Notes: generated by a model not told the origin, from the sequence alone. A stretch of 7,642 nucleotides of DNA from Acidobacteriota bacterium (GCA_016210935.1 JACQTH010000030.1:1-7642); one strand, 5' to 3'; positions 1-5,572 are shown, numbered from the stretch's first letter. Numbers and translations: made by a program.

Positions 1-1
1 G

Positions 2-142
2 GCGACCGGCCTGTACGTCATCGATTTCAACCGCGCCTACCATCCGTACTGCTACTTCAACGCCTCCTACGAGTGCCCCTATCCCCCGCCGCAGAACCGG
101 CTGCCCGTGCCGGTGCGCGCGGGCGAACGGCTGCCGAAGTGA
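2..142 (+). CDS. DUF1684 family protein, C-terminal fragment
   Basis: The frame opens at the window edge and runs 46 codons to a TGA at 140-142. The visible end contains VIDFNRAYHPYCYFNASYEC, then a CPYPPPQNRLPVPVRAGER tail. The pattern D-F-N-[KR]-A-Y-x-P-x-C, then C-P-x-P-P-P-x-N-R-L-x-V, then A-G-E-[KR] is what I know as the C-terminal signature of the DUF1684 family. These are uncharacterised bacterial proteins, usually 170-300 residues, of unknown biochemical function. Most of the protein lies left of the window, so its start, any signal peptide and its operon cannot be judged. A long imperfect hairpin begins 10 nt after the stop and may end or protect the transcript. It is on the opposite strand from the main gene cluster and separated from it by about 0.9 kb, so a functional link is unlikely. 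Confidence 0.78.
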   Translation, partial: ATGLYVIDFNRAYHPYCYFNASYECPYPPPQNRLPVPVRAGERLPK

Positions 143-151
143 TGTAGGAGA

Positions 152-244
152 GTGCCTAGAGTGCCTGGAGTGCCTAAGGTGCCTTGGGTGCGAATGCGCA
201 TTTCGCACGTTAGTCACTTCAGGCACCCTAGGCACTTCAGGCAC
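152..244. repeat. Long hairpin made of 9-nt repeats, centre at 198
   Basis: GTGCCT occurs at 152, 161, 170 and 179 with GTGC at 188, an exact 9-nt period. The complementary AGGCAC lies at 221, 230 and 239, with a degenerate AGTCAC at 212. Each left unit pairs with its right partner with coordinates summing to 396 (152/244, 161/235, 170/226, 179/217), so all units lie in one register. The apex at 188-208 is itself nearly palindromic around AATGCGCATT. The 3-nt linkers carry most mismatches, several as G-U pairs. It starts 10 nt after the DUF1684 stop and lacks a clear T-tract, so it is not a textbook terminator. It is not a CRISPR array, because the linkers are 3 nt. Confidence 0.85.
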
Positions 245-339
245 CCCAGAATTCCAACGATCCGTTTTTCAGAGATCCAATGTCTTGGACGGAAGGCGGC
301 GTCCCGCGTCGGACCTCTCGAAATCCTTTGAAAAATGCT

Positions 340-546
340 CGGGAAGCTGGCCCCTGGGTCTGGCACGGTGTCTGCGTTGGGAGAGACCGGTTCCGGCCCC
401 ACTTTGGACCGTGGGGCGTGCTCGGAGGAGGGCAGACCTCGTATTGGCCTTGGGGCCGGAACGGTAAGTCTTGATGCCAGCGAGGCTGGCGTTCCCGTCG
501 GGAGGATGGGATAAGCCCTCGGGTGCTGCCCGAGGGTTTTGTTTTT
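340..546 (+). ncRNA. Candidate structured RNA (6S-like architecture possible)
   Basis: No convincing gene is visible here, but nested secondary structure ends in a strong terminator. A closing pairing joins CGGGAAGC (340-347) to GCGTTCCCG (489-497) with one bulge. Inside it, 386-401 pairs with 451-465: 11 perfect base pairs (391-401 with 451-461), then a single bulged G and four more pairs. A small hairpin, GCCAGC-GAG-GCTGGC, lies at 476-490 on the 3' side of the open region, followed by the terminator at 516-546. A closing stem, a large bubble with a small 3'-side hairpin, and a long apical stem is the general plan of 6S RNA, and the size (about 170-210 nt) fits. However, I cannot match 6S sequence motifs confidently, and no clear promoter is visible upstream. 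RNase P RNA, SRP RNA and tmRNA hallmarks were looked for and not found. The 5' end is approximate. An alternative is a structured leader or a decayed repeat. Confidence 0.35.
516..546 (+). terminator. Rho-independent terminator
   Basis: A perfect 8-bp stem, CCCTCGGG (516-523) and CCCGAGGG (529-536), closes a 5-nt loop TGCTG and is followed at once by TTTTGTTTTT (537-546). The T-tract lies 3' on the + strand, so it ends a + strand transcript. The only + strand candidates are the structured RNA just upstream or read-through from the DUF1684 gene about 370 nt away. Confidence 0.85.
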
Positions 547-578
547 GAGCCCGAAAAAGGACGATATCCTCTCCAGAA

Positions 579-602
579 AGACACAAAGACACGAAGACAA
601 AG
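579..602. repeat. 8-nt tandem repeat (AGACACAA type)
   Basis: AGACAC units start at 579 and 587, with a third, AGACAA, at 595: three tandem copies with an 8-nt period. No inverted partner is visible nearby, unlike the other short-period repeats in this window. It ends about 10 nt beyond the stop of the small - strand gene. Similar CACAAAGACACGAAG strings occur between genes in many bacterial genomes (family memory, not checked). Confidence 0.65.
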
Positions 603-611
603 GCCTCTTTT

Positions 612-830
612 TTAGCGACCTGAAGGCGGAAGGCACGCTTTCAGCGCCAGGGCGGCGGATGTCGCCCGGCGCGCCGCGTGCGCGAGCTGCTCCGATTCGA
701 GCTTCCAGTGCGTGTCGCACAGCGCGCGCTCGAGGCCGGCCGCGAAGAACACCACCATCCCCAGGGCTTCATCCAAGTCACGCCACGCCCGCTCGGCGGC
801 CTTCGCTGGAGTGTCGTCCTGATTCGTCAT
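612..830 (-). CDS. Small hypothetical protein (72 aa)
   Basis: I do not recognise this protein. From ATG at 830-828 it encodes MTNQDDTPAKAAERAWRDLD, a moderately hydrophobic patch around GMVVFFAAGLERAL, and an alanine-rich helical C-terminus, with TAA at 614-612. Most codons end in G or C, as expected for real coding in a high-GC genome. A coil-helix protein of mostly amphipathic helices is likely, with no clear signal peptide or transmembrane segment. A GTG at 878-876 would add 16 residues, but those codons lie in the GGTACC repeat hairpin, so the internal ATG is preferred. No good Shine-Dalgarno site precedes it. The nearest - strand gene upstream (M20 peptidase) ends at 1020, about 190 nt away with two hairpins between, so it is probably transcribed alone. 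Confidence 0.5.
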   Translation of the reverse strand: MTNQDDTPAKAAERAWRDLDEALGMVVFFAAGLERALCDTHWKLESEQLAHAARRATSAALALKACLPPSGR

Positions 831-839
831 GAAAAAACG

Positions 840-900
840 GGTACCGGGTACCTGGTGCCGGACCGGTGTCAAACGCACTCGGTACCTGGTACGCGGTACC
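840..900. repeat. GGTACC heptad hairpin, centre at 870
   Basis: GGTACC-like units start at 840, 847 and 854 (the last GGTGCC), then at 881, 888 (GGTACG) and 895, a 7-nt period in each arm. Partner units obey one symmetry, coordinates summing to 1740 (840/900, 847/893, 854/886), with a roughly 21-nt apex. Because GGTACC is itself palindromic, each unit could also pair with any other. It lies directly upstream of the small - strand gene and would sit in its leader. Confidence 0.8.
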
Positions 901-968
901 TTCGTTCAACGCGACGACGACGCTAACACAGATAAGTGAGGCTTGAAAGGAACTATAGGTGATAGGAA

Positions 969-1016
969 GGACGAGGGACGAGGGACCAAGGGCGAACGAC
1001 GCGTCCCTTGTCCCTT
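969..1016. repeat. GGGAC heptad inverted repeat after the M20 gene
   Basis: The left arm has GGACGAG at 969 and 976, then GGACCAAGG from 983, a 7-nt period. The right arm has GTCCCTT at 1003 and 1010, again 7 nt apart. AGGGACCAAGGG (981-992) pairs with CCCTTGTCCCT (1005-1015) with one bulge across a 12-nt loop. The right arm runs to within 3 nt of the M20 stop codon at 1022-1020, so on the - strand this hairpin follows the stop directly. No T-tract follows, so any termination would be factor-dependent; 3'-end protection is another possibility. Confidence 0.75.
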
Positions 1017-1019
1017 TCT

Positions 1020-2387
1020 TCACGCACTCGCAATCTCCTCGTACAAGTACGCCGACGCGATGATGCCGTTGTGGAAGTTGCCCAGATCGAGCTTTTCGTT
1101 CGGCGCGTGGGCATTTTCGTCCGGCAACCCGACGCCGAACAGCACGGAAGGCAGGCTGAGCTCCTCCTGGAAAGTCGACACGACGGGAATCGATCCGCCT
1201 TCGCGGGTGAAGACCGGACGTTGTCCGAAGCCCTTCTGGATCGCGCGGCCGGCCGCCTGCACGAACGGGTTGTCGAACTCTGTCATCCAGGGTTTGCCGC
1301 CATGCATCCGGGTGACTTTCACCTCGACCGTCTTCGGCGCGGCCTTCTTCACGTGCTCCTCGAACAAGCGCGCGATCCTGTCCGGATCCTGATTCGGCAC
1401 GAGCCGCATGCTGACCTTGGCCATCGCCACCGCCGGGATGACCGTCTTCGCGCCTTCACCCGTGAAGCCGCTCAACAAGCCGTTGACCTCGAAGGTCGGA
1501 CGGCCCCACACGCGCTCGAGCGTTGAATAGCCGGTCTCGCCGAACAGGCGCGGCGCACCCAGATCCTTCTTGTACTTGGTTTCGTTGAACGGCAGCCTCT
1601 TGAATTCCGCGCGCTCCTGTTCCGAGAGCGGCTTGACATCGTCGTAGAAGCCGGGAATCTTGACCCGGCCGCCGCGATCCTTCATCTGCGCCAGCACCTG
1701 CGCGAGCACGAACGCCGGGTTCGCCACGGCGCCGCCGAACGATCCCGAGTGAAGATCCGTCTTCGTGCCACGCAGGTCGATCTGGAAGTACACGAGGCCG
1801 CGCAAGCCGTAACAGATCGAGGGAATCCCGCGCTCGAACATCGGCGAGTCCGAAATCACGACGACGTCAGCGGCGAGCTCGTTCTTGTGACGGCGAACGA
1901 AGTCGTCCAGATGCGCGCTCCCGACTTCCTCTTCGCCCTCGAGCATGATCTTGATGTTGACCGGCAGGCGGCCGTTCTGCTTCAGGTGCGCTTCGAGGGC
2001 CTTGAAGTGCATGAAGACCTGCCCCTTGTCGTCCGCAGCGCCGCGGGCGTAGATCTCGCCGTCCCGGATCGTGGCCTCGAACGGTGGCGACTCCCAGAGG
2101 TCGACGGGATCGACCGGCTGCACGTCGTAGTGCCCATAAAAGAGGATGGTCGGAGCTCCGGGCGCGCCCAGCCAGTCGCCGTAGACAACAGGATTGCCGG
2201 GCGTCTCGATCAGCCGCACGTTCTGCAGGCCGACGCGGCGCATCTCCTCGGCCGTCCATTCCGCACAGCGCCGGACGTCGCCGGAATGCTGGGGCAGCGC
2301 GCTGATGCTCGGGATGGCGAGGTACTCCTTCAGCTCGCCGACGTACCGATCACGGTTGGTGTTGATGAAATCGATGACGTTGTTCAT
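1020..2387 (-). CDS. M20 family metallopeptidase (dipeptidase)
   Basis: This 455-residue cytosolic zinc hydrolase of the M20 family (ArgE/DapE/CPG2/carnosinase group) probably cleaves dipeptides or N-acyl amino acids; family membership does not fix the substrate. The co-catalytic metal site is complete: GHYDVQP with H86 and D88, GAADDKG with the bridging Asp near 119, EGEEEVGS with catalytic and metal Glu near 153-154, D180 in VVISDS, and H427 in HAPNE near the C-terminus. The lid or dimerisation domain lies roughly at residues 190-340 and includes TDLHSG (H213), as in carnosinase-type members. Length is normal for the family and no signal peptide is seen. ATG at 2387 is preceded by TGAGG, five bases upstream, a good Shine-Dalgarno site, unlike the coupled genes further upstream. 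The rhodanese gene ends 112 nt upstream, separated by a heptad hairpin, so it may be read through from the operon or have its own promoter. The gene ends at the GGGAC repeat. Confidence 0.95.
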   Translation of the reverse strand: MNNVIDFINTNRDRYVGELKEYLAIPSISALPQHSGDVRRCAEWTAEEMRRVGLQNVRLIETPGNPVVYGDWLGAPGAPTILFYGHYDVQPVDPVDLWESPPFEATIRDGEIYARGAADDKGQVFMHFKALEAHLKQNGRLPVNIKIMLEGEEEVGSAHLDDFVRRHKNELAADVVVISDSPMFERGIPSICYGLRGLVYFQIDLRGTKTDLHSGSFGGAVANPAFVLAQVLAQMKDRGGRVKIPGFYDDVKPLSEQERAEFKRLPFNETKYKKDLGAPRLFGETGYSTLERVWGRPTFEVNGLLSGFTGEGAKTVIPAVAMAKVSMRLVPNQDPDRIARLFEEHVKKAAPKTVEVKVTRMHGGKPWMTEFDNPFVQAAGRAIQKGFGQRPVFTREGGSIPVVSTFQEELSLPSVLFGVGLPDENAHAPNEKLDLGNFHNGIIASAYLYEEIASA

Positions 2388-2409
2388 TGTGGCCTCACAC
2401 GAAAGTGGT

Positions 2410-2520
2410 CAGTTGCCAGTGGCCGGTAGCCAGTGCCCTGGAAGAAGCGCACGTCAGAGGGCGAGACGCACGTGCAAAAACATCGTCACTGGACACTGAC
2501 TACTGGCCACTGGCCACTGG
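2410..2520. repeat. CAGTGGC heptad hairpin in the rhodanese-M20 gap
   Basis: The left arm has CAGTTGC, CAGTGGC, CGGTAGC and CAGTGCC at 2410, 2417, 2424 and 2431. The right arm has the complementary units at 2492 (GACACTG), 2499 (ACTACTG), 2506 and 2513 (both GCCACTG). Each pair sums to 4929, so four heptads face each other in strict register across a central loop of about 45-55 nt. The right arm overlaps the rhodanese gene: on the - strand the units read GTG GCC AGT GGC CAG TAG, giving its last five residues (VASGQ) and its stop codon. It occupies most of the 112-nt gap and is the only structure seen there. Confidence 0.82.
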
Positions 2521-3390
2521 TTTTTCAATCGGCAGGTCTTCGCGGTCGCCCCACTCTTTCCACGATCCGGTGTAATTGCGCACGCGCGGATATCCAAGCA
2601 GGCGCAGCGCCAGGTATCCATGCGCGGCGCGGTAGCCTCCCTGGCAGTACGAGACAACCTCGCGGTCCGGCGTCACGTCCGCGCGTTCGTACATCTGGCG
2701 GAGCTCCGCGGCGGGTTTGAACGTGCCGGTCTCGTCGAGGTTCCGTGTCCACTCGATGTGCACCGCGCCGGGAATGGCGCCGCCTCGCCGCGCCCGCACG
2801 GTCGTGCCGTAGTACTCGCCGTCGCTGCGCGCATCCAGAATGACCGTGTCAGGGCGGCCCAGACGATCCTTCACGTCGCGCCAGGTGGCCAGCCGCTCGG
2901 CGGTCGGCCTGCCCTGCCAGCTCGTCGCCTGCGGCTCGCGCGCCTCAGTCGTGACGGGCAGCCCGCCAGCGACCCACGCCCGGACGCCGCCGTCCAGGAC
3001 TCGCACGTCGGGGTGGCCGAAGTATTCGAGAAACCAGAACACGCGCGCCGCTCTAATCCCTGATGTGTCCTCGTACAAGACGACCCGCCGATCGTCTGAC
3101 ATGCCGCGCAGGGCAAGCAGGTGCTCGATGATCCACATGAAGCTGCGAAGCGGGGCCGGATCGGTGTCGATCAGGCTGACGCCCCAGAGATCGAGATGCA
3201 CCGCGCCGGGGATGTGGCCATTCGCGAAGGCTTCGGCGGCGCGGACATCGAGGAGTAGGGGCGGTTCGCGAACCGCCTCTACATGCCGAGCCGCCCCTCG
3301 GGACTCTCGATCCCGGTCGAGCTCCGACGCCAGCTCGGCCGGCGTGACGAGCAATTGCGGGTTCGCATAGCCCTTGGGGTTCGCCGTCAT
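2500..3390 (-). CDS. Sulfurtransferase with two rhodanese domains
   Basis: This 296-residue protein moves sulfane sulfur from a donor such as thiosulfate or 3-mercaptopyruvate to an acceptor, in the cytosol. The N-terminal rhodanese domain (about 12-145) has LLLDVRAAEAFANGHIPGAV but no Cys at its loop (YEDTSGIR near 107-113), as usual for the inactive half. The C-terminal domain (about 165-285) has ILDARSDGEYYG, GAIPGAVHIEW and the active loop C249-QGGYR, ending NYTGSWKEWG. The loop differs from the bovine rhodanese CRKGVT and the mercaptopyruvate-type CGSGVT, so the donor is uncertain. ATG at 3390 overlaps the stop of the upstream hydrolase as ATGA, implying translational coupling. Two oddities: residues about 37-45 are encoded by a 28-bp palindrome inside an unusually long charged linker (about 26-44), and the last residues and stop come from an intergenic repeat. 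No signal peptide is visible. Confidence 0.94.
   Translation of the reverse strand: MTANPKGYANPQLLVTPAELASELDRDRESRGAARHVEAVREPPLLLDVRAAEAFANGHIPGAVHLDLWGVSLIDTDPAPLRSFMWIIEHLLALRGMSDDRRVVLYEDTSGIRAARVFWFLEYFGHPDVRVLDGGVRAWVAGGLPVTTEAREPQATSWQGRPTAERLATWRDVKDRLGRPDTVILDARSDGEYYGTTVRARRGGAIPGAVHIEWTRNLDETGTFKPAAELRQMYERADVTPDREVVSYCQGGYRAAHGYLALRLLGYPRVRNYTGSWKEWGDREDLPIEKPVASGQ
3255..3282. repeat. 28-bp palindrome inside the rhodanese coding region
   Basis: Bases 3255-3268 and 3269-3282 are reverse complements over 13 of 14 positions, with core GGCGGTTCGCGAACCGCC and no loop. On the - strand it is read in frame as about V37-E-A-V-R-E-P-P-L45. Adjacent bases 3287-3300 (GAGCCGCCCCTCGG) look related in composition and may belong to the same inserted block. 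I recall GTAGGGGC-type palindromes as dispersed repeats in several bacterial phyla (memory, unchecked). It resembles in principle the Rickettsia palindromic elements that insert in frame into genes. Confidence 0.85.
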
Positions 3391-4229
3391 GACAAGCGGC
3401 GATTGTACTCCCAGCGATCATCATCCCGCCTTCGGATTCGTCCCTCCGATTCGAGCTTCAACAGATGCGCGAGCGCGCTCTCACGAGCCGCCATTCGGAG
3501 CTCCGGCGCGAGCCCCGGGTAGACGGCATCGAGGATGGCGTCGAGCGTCTGATGACCGGACGCGACGACGCTGAGAATTTGCGCCTCGCGGAGCGCGCGG
3601 TGGGCGAGGTATTCCTGTATGAGGGTTCGCGGGTGATCGATAACGGGACCGTGCGCCGGAAACAGCCGCCGCGGCTCGAGCGCGAGCACCCGCTTCAGCG
3701 ATTGAAGGTACGCACCGAGATTCCCACCGCGCGTGCCCGGAATCACAACCGTTGTCCCCATGATGACGAGGTCGGCAGAGAAGAGGACTCGCGCGTTCGG
3801 GTCCCAGAAGCAGACATGATCCGGCGCATGCCCCGGCGTATGAATCGTCTGGAGCGTCCCGCCGGCGACAAGGGCGCCATCCTCGAGTGGGGCCCAGTCG
3901 ACGTGGTACTCCGCGTCGCGCTCCGGCCACGGGAGTTTTCGAAAGGTCGCGGACGGCCACTTCTGCCGCAGCGCCGGCGTGCCCGAGATGTGGTCTGGAT
4001 GCGCATGCGTCACGAGCACTTCATCCAGCATGGCGGCGCGTGCGCGCAACGCGCCGGCGACGTCCTCGAGATGATCCGGGTGCCCTGTGCCCGCATCAAT
4101 CAGGGACGCATGCGCCCGCGCTTCGTCCGACTCGCTCGCCGCGCGGGCCTCGTGGAACAGCAGATACGTATGATTGCCCTCGCCGGTCAGCGGACCTGGA
4201 TTGTGCGCGGGGATGGAAACGACCTGCAT
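3387..4229 (-). CDS. Metallo-beta-lactamase-fold hydrolase, LACTB2-like
   Basis: This 280-residue cytosolic metal hydrolase has the full MBL-fold ligand set: THAHPDH (H75, H77, D79, H80), TPGH (H134), FSAD (D152) and PAHGPVI (H193). The order APDHVCFW, SADLVIMGTT, a YLQSLKR helix, PAHGPVI, then a QEYLAHRALREAQIL helix followed by a winged-helix-like tail (about 220-280) matches the LACTB2 subfamily, known in animals as a mitochondrial endoribonuclease and in bacteria mostly annotated as a glyoxalase II-like hydrolase. Substrate is therefore open: thioester, ester or RNA. The C-terminal tail argues against an ETHE1-type persulfide dioxygenase despite the rhodanese neighbour. I chose ATG at 4229; a TTG at 4238 adds three residues and would overlap the upstream stop as TTGA, so it is a real alternative. 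Its TGA (3389-3387) overlaps the rhodanese ATG. Confidence 0.93.
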   Translation of the reverse strand: MQVVSIPAHNPGPLTGEGNHTYLLFHEARAASESDEARAHASLIDAGTGHPDHLEDVAGALRARAAMLDEVLVTHAHPDHISGTPALRQKWPSATFRKLPWPERDAEYHVDWAPLEDGALVAGGTLQTIHTPGHAPDHVCFWDPNARVLFSADLVIMGTTVVIPGTRGGNLGAYLQSLKRVLALEPRRLFPAHGPVIDHPRTLIQEYLAHRALREAQILSVVASGHQTLDAILDAVYPGLAPELRMAARESALAHLLKLESEGRIRRRDDDRWEYNRRLS

Positions 4230-4234
4230 CGAGA

Positions 4235-5449
4235 TCAAAAGTAGTACTTCACTCTGGCGTACAGGAAATCGCGATCGCGAAAAAGTCCGACGACGTCATC
4301 ACCCTCCCCCGCGAACAGGCCGGCCGAGCCTTCGAGCCACAGGTTGTCTCGAACACTGATGGCCCCGATCGCCCGCAGGAAGACAGTACCCTCGGAGACG
4401 TTGTACAGGCCGAGCCCGCGCACCAGCCTCGTTTCTCTCGCGAACGCCCGTTCGGCCGAGCCAATCATGGTCACGTCGGTAAGACCGCGCGATCGCTCGA
4501 CGAGCGTCGAGGCACTGAACCGATAGTCGCCGGATCGGCGGTCGACCCCGACACCGGCCTGCAGCGAGCGTCCCTCCAAGGAGCGGGCGAGATCTCTCGA
4601 TTGGAACGTGTCTTCGAAAAAGGTCACCAGCTCGCCGCGGATGCCCCACTCGCCCAGCACGCTTTCGAAGTCGCCGGCCAGCATCGACGTGCGAGGATGG
4701 GAGGCGGCGTCCGCACGATAGATCGGAAACGCTTCGAAGCCTCGAAATGCGGCGATCGCCCAGTCCACCCGGCCCGTCGTCGCCGACACGCGAATACCAC
4801 CCTGAAGATTGCGCCACGAGACCTCCGGCTCCTCAACGCGTATCGGCAGCCCGCGTGGAACGAGATTGAACGGCGAGGCGTCATCGTCGAGCTGGTCGAA
4901 ATGTCCGCGCTGGAATTTCGGCACCAGCACGCCTTCGAGCGTCCCGCCTTCCCGAACGTGCCAGCGGCCTCGAATGGCGAGCACGGGCAACCTCGCTTCA
5001 CTCCGCCCCTCGAAGAAGAACTTCGACAAGTCGAGCGGGTTGACGACGTCTCCCGGCTGCAGCTCGTCGAGGCGACCCCATACGATCCGGGAAAAACCGA
5101 TCCGGAGGTCGGCGCGGCTCGCCGTGAGATCGGCGTACAGCTCCTGGGCCCGGATGATCGCGTGCGTGGCTACCTGGTCAAGGTGACGGTCGGCGACAAG
5201 ACCTTCCGCGTAGCCGGCGGCCCTAAGCGTGAGGATGCCGCGCCTGACCGAGGCGTCTCCAAACAGACGCGCGCGGAGTTCGGTCGCGCTGACCGAACCA
5301 CCCGTCGTGGGGTTTGGCGTCGGCTGCGTCAGACTCGGGAAATGATCGAATGTGAAGGAGACGTGCCCGCTGACCGGGTTCTGGGCTGCCGCAGGAGACG
5401 AGAGCACCCCCACGAGTATCGCCGCCCCGATGATTCGGGAGTGGGTCAC
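4235..5449 (-). CDS. Outer-membrane beta-barrel protein, partner of the RND exporter
   Basis: From GTG at 5449 this is 404 residues. A clean signal peptide (VTHSRIIGAAILVGVLSSPAAAQ, cleavage after AAA near residue 22) leads into alternating amphipathic strands and ends ARVKYYF; a C-terminal Phe is the usual outer-membrane barrel signal. The segment RIVWGR (121-126) followed by DVVNPLDLSKFF (134-145) resembles porin-like DUF1302 or alginate-export-type proteins often encoded beside RND exporters; family assignment is tentative. It probably gives the exporter an outer-membrane exit or receives its cargo. The open frame extends to ATG at 5581, which overlaps the exporter stop as ATGA, but that adds 44 residues read from a repeat-bearing block (translated PFDYRSGRPELAEGR). 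The signal peptide would then be buried, and I infer the original start was 5581 before a 141-bp insertion. No Shine-Dalgarno site precedes the GTG, so efficient translation is uncertain. Confidence 0.85.
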   Translation of the reverse strand: MTHSRIIGAAILVGVLSSPAAAQNPVSGHVSFTFDHFPSLTQPTPNPTTGGSVSATELRARLFGDASVRRGILTLRAAGYAEGLVADRHLDQVATHAIIRAQELYADLTASRADLRIGFSRIVWGRLDELQPGDVVNPLDLSKFFFEGRSEARLPVLAIRGRWHVREGGTLEGVLVPKFQRGHFDQLDDDASPFNLVPRGLPIRVEEPEVSWRNLQGGIRVSATTGRVDWAIAAFRGFEAFPIYRADAASHPRTSMLAGDFESVLGEWGIRGELVTFFEDTFQSRDLARSLEGRSLQAGVGVDRRSGDYRFSASTLVERSRGLTDVTMIGSAERAFARETRLVRGLGLYNVSEGTVFLRAIGAISVRDNLWLEGSAGLFAGEGDDVVGLFRDRDFLYARVKYYF

Positions 5450-5572
5450 AGGCGGCCGGGAGTGGCCGTCCCGCACGTTTTTCCGTCCTTCGGCAAGCTC
5501 AGGACGCCCTGAGCGATAGTCGAAGGGCGGCGTGGCCTCGCGCGACGCGACACAAGGTGACCCACTCCCGAC
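5432..5572. mobile_element. Candidate MITE-like insertion (141 bp) in the barrel gene leader
   Basis: CCCGATGATTC (5426-5436) recurs 141 bp away as CCCGACGATTC (5567-5577), a direct repeat matching at 10 of 11 positions. Just inside, TCGGGAGTGGGTCAC (5435-5449) and GTGACCCACTCCCGA (5557-5571) are perfect 15-bp inverted repeats, overlapping the direct repeats by a few bases. A third CGGGAGTGG lies at 5457-5465. The interior carries a CCTTCG...CGAAGG hairpin and no gene of its own. The length is 47 codons and the - strand frame stays open. Deleting one repeat plus the interior joins the ATGA-coupled start codon to the signal peptide as MRIIGAAILVGVLSS. That is strong circumstantial evidence for an insertion, although the overlap of inverted and direct repeats is not classical, so exact ends are uncertain. 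Confidence 0.6.
5487..5526. repeat. CCTTCG...GCTCAGG interspersed hairpin
   Basis: Outer arms CCTTCG (5487-5492) and CGAAGG (5521-5526) and inner arms GCTCAGG (5497-5503) and CCTGAGC (5508-5514) form a hairpin with a 4-nt loop and an asymmetric internal loop. The pattern resembles the widespread bacterial repeat of the CCTTCGACAAGCTCAGG type (recognised from memory). It lies inside the proposed 141-bp insertion, between the exporter stop and the likely barrel start, and its - strand translation gives the spurious peptide FDYRSGRPELAEG. Confidence 0.8.

Noticed and set aside
152..244. CRISPR array
   Set aside because: Units are 6 nt with 3-nt linkers and are arranged as inverted arms; there are no spacers and no cas genes.
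340..546. RNase P RNA, SRP RNA or tmRNA
   Set aside because: The conserved blocks expected of each (for example GAGGAAAGTCC, the SRP GGAAGCAGCC loop, a tRNA-like end) are absent.
214..720. A 168-codon - strand frame across the upstream gap
   Set aside because: It runs through the 9-nt repeat hairpin, the terminator and the structured-RNA candidate, and its translation is Arg/Pro/Ser-rich with no family resemblance.
863..880. TTGACA-like promoter for the small gene (rc of 867-872)
   Set aside because: No acceptable -10 element lies 16-18 nt downstream, and the sequence is part of the repeat apex.
3387..4238. ETHE1-type persulfide dioxygenase working with the rhodanese
   Set aside because: The spacing and C-terminal winged-helix-like tail fit the LACTB2 group instead; the rhodanese neighbour alone is not enough.
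3887..5512. A 541-codon open frame on the + strand opposite the hydrolase and barrel genes
   Set aside because: It is a high-GC antisense shadow: arginine- and proline-rich, no recognisable domain, and it opposes two genes with clear catalytic motifs or a signal peptide and barrel end.
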